A program made the position numbers and the translations under genes. 64,000 bases of DNA from Devosia sp. YR412 (GTDB taxonomy: Bacteria > Pseudomonadota > Alphaproteobacteria > Rhizobiales > Devosiaceae). The stretch lies in assembly GCF_900110945.1 (NCBI RefSeq), contig NZ_FOFL01000004.1, positions 1 to 64,000 on the forward strand. The letters run 5' to 3'. Below, piece by piece: positions 36,574-44,331 of this stretch; position 1 is the stretch's first letter; every line of letters begins with the position of its first letter. The notes beneath the pieces were generated by a model. That model saw only the letters and a program-made list of their open reading frames with translations. It did not search any database and had not been told where the DNA came from.

Positions 36574-38574
36574 TCAGGCCAGAACCGACTGCATGACGTC
36601 TACGGGTGGGGCATCGCTGGCGATGGCGGCAATGGACGTGCCTTCGGGCAGCGCCGGCAGGTCCTCGGCATCGACAAGGAAAGCCACGGCTTCAGAGACC
36701 AGGCTATCGAGCGGATGCTGACCGTCAGAGTGAGCGGGCATGACCAGTTCGGCCTGGATCAGGATGGCGTCCGAATAGACCTCGCCGCCGACATAGCCCT
36801 TGGCGCCAATGCTATCGAAATCGTGGATGGTCGCGACATTGACCAGGGCATTGCTGCCGGTGCTGACATCCCAATCCATGGTAATGCCATTGGCGGCGAG
36901 GTCGGCCGCGATGGCCACCGTATCGGCGTCGCAGATCACATTGGTCTGCTTGACATATTGCAGGTCATAAACATTGCCGGAGATATAGAGGACGCGAAGG
37001 CCGGCAAAGCCCTCCATCGTCGCCTCATGCCTGACCGAATCCGGCATGTCGCGGCCACCGCTCGACAGCGTATCCGCCGCGTCGCGATAGCTGTCCGGCA
37101 CGCCATGCTCCCATGCCGCCGGCCCGACATTGGTGATCGATGCCTGGTTCCATAGCAGATTGCCGCCGGTGGAGACGCTGGCCGTATCATTGCCGCCCAT
37201 CAGGATGGATACGGCATCATCGTCATAGAGCACATTAGTCTGGCAGATGATGTTGGCGTCGTAGAGACTACCGCCGATGATCACCAGATCGTAGTATAGC
37301 CCCAGGTCGCCGAAGGTCGTGGCATTTAGGCTGAGGTTTTCGCCCGACGTGATGGTGGTGGTACTGCCCGAGGCGGTGAGCACCAGAATGTCATTGTCGG
37401 ACTTGAAGCTGAACTGGTCGATCCAGCTTAGGAAAGTAACATCGCCCTGGATGACGCTGACCATCCAGTTACCGGGGAACACATCGGGCTTTGCGTCGGC
37501 CCGGTCGCCGGCGGCGTCGCGAGTTTCGTGCATCACATTGGCGATGTTGAAGCCAAGCGTACCACTCGCGGTCGCGGCGTTATGGCCGTCGGTGATACGG
37601 GTGACGTCCCAGTCGCTCCAGATATTGGTCTGAATGATGGCGTTGAAATCGTGATAGTCGCCCATCACCGCAAGGAACGTCGGCGCCATGCCGGCATTGA
37701 CGATGCCCACGGCGTTAATGGCCGAATTGCCCCCCGCATCGACATCCATCGTGCCGCTCTTACCCGTCTGGGAAATGACCAGCTCGTTCGCCCCCTCGCC
37801 TTCTACGACAACAGCCGTCGAGCCGTCATAGTCTTCGGTCAGATGCTCTGGCAGATGGTCGTCAAGCTCGGGAAGCTCGTCGACCACTTCGCCATCGACA
37901 TGCATACCACCGACAGCCTCGCCCTTGATTACCACGACGTCGTCGGACGGGCTGTCATAAGCCTCGGCGATTTCAGCGGCCGCGGTGATGAACTCGGCAA
38001 TGCCGGCGCCGCCATCAGGCAGCGTCAGGCCCTTGAGCGCGGCAGCGACATTGGCGGCGTCTGCCACCATCATGTCGTAACGGCCGAAATCCACGGCATC
38101 CAATGACAGGTTATGCACCCCACCCGGCATGACCATGATGTCATCGTCATAGAGAATGGCCTTCTGTTCGGCGACCATGGCGACCGAACCCTGGATCGGC
38201 CCTTCCAGCGGACCAGGCTCGCCGCCAATGCGCACCGGCCGAAAGCCAGGCAGATCGAGATCATCCGGCAGGCCGGCAAAGCCGGCGTCTGGACCGGGTC
38301 GCAGCGCGTCGCCCGCGTCCTGGCCATTGGGGCGATCAAACCCGCGCAGGGCTTCGACCGGCGGCCGGTAGCTGACGCCAGACATATAGGGATCGAGGTC
38401 GAGCCTCTGGTTGAAATCGGTCGGCCGGTAGGGCAGTTCGCCCTCGCCGACTCCCCGCGCCTCATGCTGAAATTTCTGGTGTTCGATACGAAGCCGGGCC
38501 TGTTCGGTGGCCAGCTCGAAATGCCCGATGAAGTGGGCGATGACTTCCGACACGCTGTCATTCTGCACGAACAT
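36574..38574 (-). CDS. Repetitive beta-rich protein, probable type I secretion substrate
   Basis: I recognise no named domain in this 666-residue acidic protein, and there is no signal peptide. The N-terminus (MFVQNDSVSEVIAHFIGHFE) is helical. The body repeats a unit of roughly 75-110 residues built around IxQTN(V/I)xxDxDxVxI...STGxNxLxNxAxI, seen near residues 140, 320, 450 and 550. Such regular beta units suggest a beta-helix or roll. Lack of Cys-rich or enzymatic motifs, absence of Sec signal and position 25 bases upstream of the exporter gene point to export by that system. No RTX GGxGxDxxx repeats are seen. RBS GGGGAGG precedes ATG 38574. Confidence 0.75.
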   Translation of the reverse strand: MFVQNDSVSEVIAHFIGHFELATEQARLRIEHQKFQHEARGVGEGELPYRPTDFNQRLDLDPYMSGVSYRPPVEALRGFDRPNGQDAGDALRPGPDAGFAGLPDDLDLPGFRPVRIGGEPGPLEGPIQGSVAMVAEQKAILYDDDIMVMPGGVHNLSLDAVDFGRYDMMVADAANVAAALKGLTLPDGGAGIAEFITAAAEIAEAYDSPSDDVVVIKGEAVGGMHVDGEVVDELPELDDHLPEHLTEDYDGSTAVVVEGEGANELVISQTGKSGTMDVDAGGNSAINAVGIVNAGMAPTFLAVMGDYHDFNAIIQTNIWSDWDVTRITDGHNAATASGTLGFNIANVMHETRDAAGDRADAKPDVFPGNWMVSVIQGDVTFLSWIDQFSFKSDNDILVLTASGSTTTITSGENLSLNATTFGDLGLYYDLVIIGGSLYDANIICQTNVLYDDDAVSILMGGNDTASVSTGGNLLWNQASITNVGPAAWEHGVPDSYRDAADTLSSGGRDMPDSVRHEATMEGFAGLRVLYISGNVYDLQYVKQTNVICDADTVAIAADLAANGITMDWDVSTGSNALVNVATIHDFDSIGAKGYVGGEVYSDAILIQAELVMPAHSDGQHPLDSLVSEAVAFLVDAEDLPALPEGTSIAAIASDAPPVDVMQSVLA

Positions 38575-38655
38575 GGTTGCCTCCCCACCATTGAGCCCGC
38601 GAGCGAAGGAAGAAGGTCCGCGCGTGCGCGGACCAGTTGTTTGGAGATCAGGTTT

Positions 38656-39615
38656 TTAGAAGCTGTCGCCGCTCGTGGTGGTGGTGTCGTTGTCCATGTT
38701 GCCGCCGACGACGACGCTGTCGATGGCGTTCTGCTGCAGGTTCGCACCCAGCACGACTTCGAAGTTGAAGGCCGAACCGGTCTGGACGAAACTAGTGTCA
38801 GCAGAGGTATTGCCACCGAACGGATCGTCGACGCAGTCCCAGCTGTCCTTGCCAGCATATTCCACGTCGCCCGAACCACCGTTCAGCGAGAAGGTGCCAT
38901 GGCCTTGGTACTGCACGTTCTGCAGCTGGTCAGCATCGAGGATGTTGGCGATCTGGCTGACGGCAAAGCCGGCATCATTGCCACCACCGCTGAAGGCACC
39001 GTTGAACAGGCCTTCGAAGTCGACGTCGATATTGCCATACGACACGCTGTGGTCGTTGAAGGCATTGTCATAGTCATTGAAGGCGTCTTCGATCTTGCTG
39101 TCGATGTCGATCTTGGTGGAGTTGTACGAGTCGTCGATGTCGGTCTCGTTTTTGGTATTGTGCGAGTTCTCGACCTTGGTGTTGTACGAGTCATCCACCT
39201 TGTGGGTGTTCAGCGCGTTTTCCAGAGCCACGTTGAGGTTGGTGTTCGACGTGGTCGTGTTGTAGGAGTCGTCGATATCCGTCTCGTTCTTGGTGTTGTG
39301 CGAATCCTCGACCTTGTTTTCGGTCTTGGTGTTGAACGATTCGTCGATGTCGGTGTCGATATCGGTCTTGTTGAACGATTCAGTGGCCGACTTGTTCTCG
39401 GTGCTGTTCTTGGTGATCGACACATCATCATCAGACGACTTGTCAACGTTGAACGTCTGGTTGTTGTTCAGATTGCGGCTGTTGTTGTCATGCGAGTCGA
39501 AGCTCTTGTTGTAAGAGTCATCGATTTTGACTTCGGAATCGTATTCGTTGAACGACTTGCTGATGTCGATATCGGTGTCGTTCGAGGCCGGAGCATTGTT
39601 GTTGCCGTAAGACAT
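38656..39615 (-). CDS. Asn/Asp-rich low-complexity repeat protein, probable secretion substrate
   Basis: A 319-residue protein rich in Asn, Asp, Ser, Thr and Lys, with no signal peptide and no Cys except in one DSWDCVDDP segment. Residues about 10-190 repeat variants of (V/I)(D/E)DSYNTK and HNTKNETDIDDSYN. The C-terminal third (from about AFSGGGNDAGFAVSQIANIL) is Gly/Asn-rich and beta-prone, and ends in TTTTSGDSF. It is the first gene of the minus-strand cluster leading into the type I exporter, with an 81-base gap. ATG 39615 follows GGAGGAAAC; a start five codons earlier would lie in that RBS. Function unknown. Confidence 0.75.
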   Translation of the reverse strand: MSYGNNNAPASNDTDIDISKSFNEYDSEVKIDDSYNKSFDSHDNNSRNLNNNQTFNVDKSSDDDVSITKNSTENKSATESFNKTDIDTDIDESFNTKTENKVEDSHNTKNETDIDDSYNTTTSNTNLNVALENALNTHKVDDSYNTKVENSHNTKNETDIDDSYNSTKIDIDSKIEDAFNDYDNAFNDHSVSYGNIDVDFEGLFNGAFSGGGNDAGFAVSQIANILDADQLQNVQYQGHGTFSLNGGSGDVEYAGKDSWDCVDDPFGGNTSADTSFVQTGSAFNFEVVLGANLQQNAIDSVVVGGNMDNDTTTTSGDSF

Positions 39616-40008
39616 GATCGTTTCCTCCATGCAGGAGACCGAGCCTCAACTCATTTCAAATGAGGCTATGGGCGGCCCTGGTGTTACCTGCCGGGATCGA
39701 CAGGCATCCACAGCATGGGGCGGCGCCAGTCCAAGCATAAGATAATAGAAATATTTAGTCCGGCGGATAGATCGATAGGTCTACTTCATTTTTGCCAGTC
39801 ATACGCCGTATTGTGAGATTTGCTGCAACGGCGTTAGCAACAAAATTAACCTTACTTACATCCATGGATTTTGGTCAGCGCTACTTACCTAGAACTCGAC
39901 GTGATCGAGGCGTCAACGTCTTCTACGAATCACGCCTGAGTCACGGCAATACAGTAAACACTTCGTATACAAGGAATTTTTAAGCCGATATAACTAGAGG
40001 GGAGCGTA
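39616..40008. other. Divergent control region of the secretion island
   Basis: 393 bases between the Asn-rich gene (minus) and the LuxR-type gene (plus). It is clearly AT-richer than its neighbours and has no convincing coding frame. AGGCGT (39908-39913) and ACGCCT (39932-39937) form a 6-bp inverted repeat 18 bases apart, a possible regulator site. Promoters for both directions should lie here. Confidence 0.4.
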
Positions 40009-40728
40009 ATGGGATATCGTGAGGAGTTTAGACCGGCGGACCGAAACCCGGATGGCAATGTAAAAGCGCAATCAGCGCGGCGTTGCATCCTGGTGATCGG
40101 CCCGACAACTGCACTGTTTCAGGGGCTTGTTTATGCCCTTCGATCACGGTTCAGGGCCTATGACGTACTGCTGGCCGAAGGTTGCGGCCCTCTAAGCAAT
40201 CGCACCAATGTCAGCCTGGTCCTCACCTACATAGCCGACTCCGCAGAAACCGACACGGCCACGCGTAGTCAACGGCATTTTCCCGACGCCGCGGCGGGAC
40301 TCATCACCGGACCAAGTGTCGATACTCTGGCCGACGGCCATCGATTTGACTGGGCGAACGGGATTCTGCCGTTGACCCTCGAGCTCGATGTCTGGCTCGC
40401 AGCGGTGACCGTACTGCTCAGCGGCGGCAGCTATCATCCGAGCGCAAGGCGCTCAGCCCCGCCACCATCCGTTATATCAGCGCCCGGCCTCGAGATTCCC
40501 GAGAAGTTGCGAGGCGGCCTGACCCGACGCGAGCAACAGGTGCTTGGACTGCTGTCACAGGGCCTGCAGAACAAGTTGATCGCCGATCGCCTCAAGCTTT
40601 CGGAACATACGGTCAAGGTTCACGTGCATAACTTGATCCGCAAGCTGCACGTCCACAACCGGACTCAGGCAGCCGCCCTTTTTCGTGCGCCTGCCCCCAT
40701 CTTCTCAGATGAGGGATTTAAGCAATGA
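40009..40728 (+). CDS. LuxR-family transcriptional regulator
   Basis: The 239-residue protein has a C-terminal LuxR/FixJ helix-turn-helix, LTRREQQVLGLLSQGLQNKLIADRLKLSEHTVKVHVHNLIRKLHVHNRTQA in pieces, at about residues 165-225. The N-terminal 130 residues start like a receiver domain (CILVIGPTTALFQGLVYAL) but lack the acidic pocket and phospho-acceptor Asp, so this is probably a phosphorylation-independent or atypical receiver. Divergent to the secretion operon, which it may control. ATG 40009 after GGGGAG. It is coupled to the next gene by ATGA. Confidence 0.85.
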   Translation: MGYREEFRPADRNPDGNVKAQSARRCILVIGPTTALFQGLVYALRSRFRAYDVLLAEGCGPLSNRTNVSLVLTYIADSAETDTATRSQRHFPDAAAGLITGPSVDTLADGHRFDWANGILPLTLELDVWLAAVTVLLSGGSYHPSARRSAPPPSVISAPGLEIPEKLRGGLTRREQQVLGLLSQGLQNKLIADRLKLSEHTVKVHVHNLIRKLHVHNRTQAAALFRAPAPIFSDEGFKQ

Positions 40729-41207
40729 CCAGGATGGAAAACATTCTTCTTCTGGTTGGCCGGCTGAATTACAGCTGGACCAATACCGAGAGCATGCTGA
40801 TCTATTTGATCGCCCACCTTATGAAGACGTCGAAAGAGAGCGCCATCGTGGTGTTCCTGACTCTTAACACCACGCGCGCCAGGCTGGACCTGATCGACCG
40901 GCTGGCGAAGATGAGGTCAACCCACGCCGAGACCAGAGCCGAAACACTGAAAATTACCGGCAGGCTAAAGGCCGAATCGCGCCTGCGGAACAAATACAAC
41001 CATTGCATCTATTCGTTCGACCCGAGCGGCACGCATGGCTACACGCAGCTAATGCGAATTGGAGATACGGAAGACCAGTTGAAATATGGCAAGGTCGACG
41101 CCATCGATGATAATGAAATCGATAACATAAGGCATGCAATCGACAATATCGGCAGCGTCAATCGTCAGATATGGGAGTTTTTACGGCTCCATCAAATTAG
41201 TGCATAA
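40725..41207 (+). CDS. Unknown helical protein coupled to the LuxR-type gene
   Basis: The 160-residue product has no signal peptide and reads as mostly alpha-helical: RLNYSWTNTESMLIYLIAHLMK, then LNTTRARLDLIDRLAKMRS, RLKAESRLRNKYNHCIYSFDPSG and a C-terminal helix IDNIGSVNRQIWEFLRLHQ. The RNKYNH motif between helices resembles the R-x4-6-H motif of HEPN-like proteins (here Arg, then Asn-Lys-Tyr-Asn-His), but that relationship is a guess. Four-base overlap with the LuxR gene implies linked function. Confidence 0.7.
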   Translation: MTRMENILLLVGRLNYSWTNTESMLIYLIAHLMKTSKESAIVVFLTLNTTRARLDLIDRLAKMRSTHAETRAETLKITGRLKAESRLRNKYNHCIYSFDPSGTHGYTQLMRIGDTEDQLKYGKVDAIDDNEIDNIRHAIDNIGSVNRQIWEFLRLHQISA

Positions 41208-41313
41208 ATTTGATTTGAAACATTCAAGCATAGGTGCGCTTCCTAGCAATATAATTCCCGACGCAAATTAAGTTCGGAACGGGAAATTAATTTGGGGAGT
41301 GAGAAATATTGCC

Positions 41314-42069
41314 ATGCATACGGTCGATAGATCTTTGCAATCGAGAGTAAATGTAACGCTTCTGAACTCTTGCTCTCTGACAGTTGACGGAGAACAGATG
41401 GAACGCGTGCCCTCGGCATTCTACCGCATCACTGCCGTACTGGCCCTGAGCAGTGGGGTCGTGTCGCGCACCCGTCTCGGCGATTTGTTCTGGGCCGATG
41501 CACCGGATGGTGCGGCCTCTGCCAATCTGCGACAGAGCCTCGCCCGCATTCGACAGCTACAGCAGAGTCTGCAGTTTGATCTGATCAGCATGGACACAAG
41601 CCGGGTGTTGCTGAAATCGACCGCCGAGGTGGACTGCGACCTGCTTGCGCTGCGCAACATTCTCCGGACCTCCTATGGCGGACGGGCAGTTGACCTCTGC
41701 CGGCTCTACAATGGCGACCTGCTGTCAGACTTGCCGCCCGCCAGCAGCGAGTTCGAGGACTGGCTGGAAACCAACCGTAATGACCTGCGCAATCGCGTAC
41801 TCGAAGAGCTTGGCGCAGCCTTGACTGAGGACCACACTCTGTCCCCGGCGCAGCGTTCATCTTGCGCCATGCAGATTCTGGCGATTGATCCTTACAATGA
41901 AGAAGCGCACCGGCAGTTGATGATCGAGGCGGCACGCCGCGGCGAAGCGTCATTGGTTCACAGTTACTACAACCGCTGTAGAGACCAACTGCAGCGCGAG
42001 TTGGGCGTGAGTCCGTCGCTAGAGACGCAAGAGCTTTACCAACGCCTGCAACGGCAATTGGTGACCTAG
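41314..42069 (+). CDS. BTAD/SARP-like transcriptional regulator
   Basis: The 251-residue protein has an OmpR-like winged helix (VNVTLLNSCSLTVDGEQMERVPS; ANLRQSLARIRQL) and a bacterial transcriptional activator (BTAD) TPR-type domain: AVDLCRLYNGDLLSDLPPASSEFEDWLETNR, ILAIDPYNEEAHRQLMIEAARRGE, YNRCRDQLQRELGVSPSLETQELYQRL. This is the SARP/AfsR architecture without an NTPase. ATG 41314 is preferred over a GTG at 41299 that would overlap the GGGGAG ribosome-binding site. It is followed after two bases by two micro-genes. Probable regulator of the secretion island. Confidence 0.85.
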   Translation: MHTVDRSLQSRVNVTLLNSCSLTVDGEQMERVPSAFYRITAVLALSSGVVSRTRLGDLFWADAPDGAASANLRQSLARIRQLQQSLQFDLISMDTSRVLLKSTAEVDCDLLALRNILRTSYGGRAVDLCRLYNGDLLSDLPPASSEFEDWLETNRNDLRNRVLEELGAALTEDHTLSPAQRSSCAMQILAIDPYNEEAHRQLMIEAARRGEASLVHSYYNRCRDQLQRELGVSPSLETQELYQRLQRQLVT

Positions 42070-42071
42070 CG

Positions 42072-42209
42072 ATGCGTATCGATGCCGGCATCGAGAGCGG
42101 CATAAGCTACGCCAAACTAGCTAGGGTCCGGTCAATTGTCTTCGCCCCCCTGCCTATTCTAGCGTCGCTGTTGTTGGCGGCATGCTCAGACAGTCGACGG
42201 GGGATGTGA
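42072..42209 (+). CDS. 45-residue putative lipoprotein
   Basis: This short frame starts two bases after the BTAD regulator stop. The peptide MRIDAGIESGISYAKLARVR is followed by a hydrophobic stretch SIVFAPLPILASLLLAACSD with a good lipobox (LLAAC), so a tiny lipoprotein with a mature tail of about 8 residues (CSDSRRGM). The N-terminal part is longer than usual, so a later start is possible. Its stop overlaps the next start (TGATG, 42207-42211), a pattern hard to explain unless both are translated. Confidence 0.5.
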   Translation: MRIDAGIESGISYAKLARVRSIVFAPLPILASLLLAACSDSRRGM

Positions 42210-42355
42210 TGGCGAGAATTTCGACAATCCAAAGTTCGACAATGGCGAGGAAGCATGGCTCTGTGCCACGACTGGCCGCTATTGCCATTTTCGCGTTGGG
42301 TGCATGGCTCTTGTTCATATGCATCGTCTGGTTGCTATGGCGCCTGCTGACCTGA
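42209..42355 (+). CDS. 48-residue single-pass membrane protein
   Basis: The frame starts inside the stop of the preceding micro-gene (TGATG). The peptide begins with a polar and basic part (MARISTIQSSTMARKHGSVPR), followed by LAAIAIFALGAWLLFICIVWLLWRLLT, one long transmembrane helix with Trp residues near the ends. Charge pattern predicts N-terminus in the cytoplasm. The coupling with a lipoprotein frame resembles small inner-membrane/lipoprotein pairs. Function unknown. Confidence 0.5.
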   Translation: MARISTIQSSTMARKHGSVPRLAAIAIFALGAWLLFICIVWLLWRLLT

Positions 42356-42472
42356 TTTAGAGCGATCGCGGCAAGACTTTTCGCCCTACGAAACACCGCA
42401 CCTTGGCGCCCTGTCATTTCCTTAGAGACGAGCAGCCAGGCGCTGACACAAGTCCGATGACGACCAGCGCCG

Positions 42473-42930
42473 TTAGGTGGCAATGCCGTTGCGCGGCAAG
42501 AACGGCGCAGGCAAATCAACCTCTCCCATCGCCGAGCGCAGTTCGATTTCGATTTCGCGGCAAATTTGCGAAATCGGCACGTCATTGGCCCCGCCCTCGA
42601 ACGGGTTGGACGTGCTCTCGCCCACCTGGTCGAGCGACATATACATCCAGCCCAGCAGCGAGCTGAACGGCACGGTCAGCCAGATCGAGATCACGCTCCA
42701 CACGCCACCAGTCGGCTCATCTCGGCGAACACCGGCACACCGCGCCAAAGGGCAGCAGCGTGCAGAAGATCGCCACGAACATCGAGCTGACAATAGCATA
42801 TTGGCGTGGATAGGGACTGTTCTTGATGCGATCGCAGCGCGCCTGCTAGGCTCACCACCACCATGAAAATGATACTGCCGCGCGACCAGAGCGCGAATTC
42901 GACCGACCTGTAGGATCTTCCGACGTGCAT
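42473..42930 (-). pseudogene. Bestrophin-family (UPF0187) remnant
   Basis: Pieces of a bestrophin-like channel are spread over three frames. The N-terminal MHVGRSYRSVEFALWSRGSIIF starts at 42930. A conserved middle segment, CDRIKNSPYPRQYAIVSSMF, lies around 42780-42840 in a second frame and leads to a LLPFGAV block. The C-terminal part is WLTVPFSSLLGWMYMSLDQ, then NPFEGGANDVPISQICREIE, in the frame ending at 42473. Total length is about half the usual 290-300 residues, so there is an internal deletion plus frameshifts. A divergent ECF41-type promoter points at this gene. Confidence 0.8.
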
Positions 42931-42963
42931 TTGATGCCCCGAACTCAAGGTTGATGCATCCAA

Positions 42964-42990
42964 GACGAGACCCGGGCTGAGTGTGTGACA
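42964..42990 (-). promoter_or_regulatory. ECF41-type promoter toward the bestrophin remnant
   Basis: On the minus strand TGTCACA (42990-42984) is separated by exactly 16 bases from CGTC (42967-42964). This is the TGTCACA-N16-CGTC promoter known for ECF41 sigma factors. It lies 33 bases before ATG 42930. Confidence 0.7.
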
Positions 42991-43020
42991 TGGGCCAGGC
43001 AAATTCTTTTTAGCGGCCCA

Positions 43021-43047
43021 TGTCACACCCCCCCATGACAGCTCGTC
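43021..43047 (+). promoter_or_regulatory. ECF41-type promoter toward the NmrA-CMD-sigma genes
   Basis: TGTCACA (43021-43027), 16 bases, CGTC (43044-43047) matches the ECF41 consensus exactly. It is 57 bases before the expected start of the NmrA-like gene, and the ECF41 sigma gene lies at the end of the same gene row, so autoregulation is likely. Confidence 0.8.
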
Positions 43048-43104
43048 TTGCTGCTGAAGACGTCGCCAATCGCGGCCCAGCGTCAGTCAGCAAAGGCAAA
43101 AACC

Positions 43105-43856
43105 ATAAAAATCCTCGTCGTCGGCGGAACCGGCCTCATCAGCTCCAAGACCGTGCGCATCCTCCTCGATCGCGGCCATGAGGTCATCGCCGCCTCGCCC
43201 AGTTCGGGCGTCAATACCATCACCGGCGAAGGCCTCGCGGCCGCCATGGCTGGCACCGATGTCGTGCTCGATCTGGCCAATTCGCCCTCGTTCGAAGACG
43301 CCGTGCTCGAATTCTTCCAGACCGCCGGGCGCAACCTGTTGGCCGCAGAAGCCACCGCCGGCGTTCGCCATCACGTGGCGCTCTCGGTCGTCGGCACGCA
43401 GGATCTCGGCGACAGCGGCTACTTCCGCGGCAAGCAGAGGCCCAGGAAGCCCTGATCAAGGCCTCGCCCATTCCCTACACCATCGTGCATTCCACCCAGT
43501 TCTACGAATTCCTCAGCGGCATCGCCAAGTCGGCCGGCGCCGAAGGCGCGATCACGCTGTCGACTGCCTGCATCCAGCCCATCGCCTCGCCCGACGTGGC
43601 CGCCGTCATGGCCGATATCGCGCTTGCCGCCCAGCTCAATGGCACCCTTGAAATCGCCAGCCCCGAAAAGGTCCGCATGTCCGATCTCCTCACCCAATAC
43701 CTGTGCGATGTCGGCGACGCCCGCGCCGTCATCGGCACCCCGGAAGCCCCCTATTTCGGCGCTCGCCTCAATGACGACACGCTGCTGCCGCGCGGCACGG
43801 CTCGCCTCGGCACCATCGGCTATGCCGACTGGCTCGCCAGCCAGACCCCGCGGTGA
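43105..43856 (+). pseudogene. NmrA-like NAD(P)-binding oxidoreductase, frameshifted
   Basis: The first part reads KILVVGGTGLISSKTVRILLDRGHEV (nucleotide-binding GGTG) and LLAAEATAGVRHHVALSVVG, ending in a premature stop at 43455. The reading resumes in another frame with QEALIKASPIPYTIVHSTQFYEF and continues to DWLASQTPR at 43856. An extra AG in AAGCAGAGGCCCAGG (near 43434-43440) explains the shift. Where homologues start with Met-Lys-Ile, this gene has ATA (43105), so the start codon may also be lost. This is the oxidoreductase/epimerase partner class found with ECF41 sigma factors. Confidence 0.85.
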
Positions 43857-43867
43857 GAGGCGCCCCG

Positions 43868-44331
43868 ATGAAAGCCAGACTGGACGATCACCTCGCCAAG
43901 GCCCCGGCCGCCATCAAGGCGATGATGGCGCTTGAAGCGGACCTCAGGGCGAGTACTCTGGAAACCACCCCTGCTGGAGCTGGTCAAGCTGCGCGCTTCC
44001 CAGATCAATGGCCGCGCCTATTGCATCCACCTTCACGTAACATCCCTGCGCAAGTCCGGTGAAAGCGAAATGCGACTATACCTGCTGGACGCATGGCGCG
44101 AGGCGCCGCACTACACGGCGCGAGCGGGCGGCCCTCGCCTGGACGGAAACGCCGACGCGCCTGTCGGAAACCGACATCGACGAGGCCGAATACGAGATCC
44201 TTGAAGCCGCCTTCACCCCGGAGGAACAGGTCAACCTGACCCTCGCCATCGGCGCCATCAACCTTTGGAACCGCCTCCAGGTCGGCTTTGCCGTGCCCCC
44301 TCCATTCCCCGAGTGTGCCTATGACGCCTAA
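43868..44331 (+). pseudogene. Carboxymuconolactone decarboxylase family protein, frameshifted
   Basis: Three frames are needed to follow the protein: MKARLDDHLAKAPAAIKAMM (from 43868), then LLELVKLRASQINGRAYCIH (about 43975-44035), then ERAALAWTETPTRLSETDID and NLTLAIGAINLWNRLQVGF to 44331. Together they give a complete AhpD-like CMD protein with the family's INxxAYCxxxH active-site region. At least two single-base shifts are present. Its end overlaps the sigma-factor start (44321). Confidence 0.85.

Larger units (their letters stand above)
42961..43050. repeat. 90-bp interrupted palindrome containing two divergent ECF41 promoters
   Basis: Two nested pairs share the same centre (43005.5): CAAGACGAG (42961-42969) with CTCGTCTTG (43042-43050), and GTGTGACATGGGCC (42983-42996) with GGCCCATGTCACAC (43015-43028). 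The central 18 bases are unpaired and AT-rich. The symmetry duplicates a promoter in both directions. Confidence 0.85.

Noticed and set aside
36574..39615. RTX toxin/adhesin substrates for the type I exporter
   Set aside because: No GGxGxDxxx nonapeptide repeats are present in either candidate substrate.
38113..39663. Long plus-strand open frame across the two candidate secretion substrates
   Set aside because: It is antisense to two genes with good ribosome-binding sites, spans their boundary and has hydrophobic Val/Ile composition typical of the reverse of Asn/Asp-rich codons.
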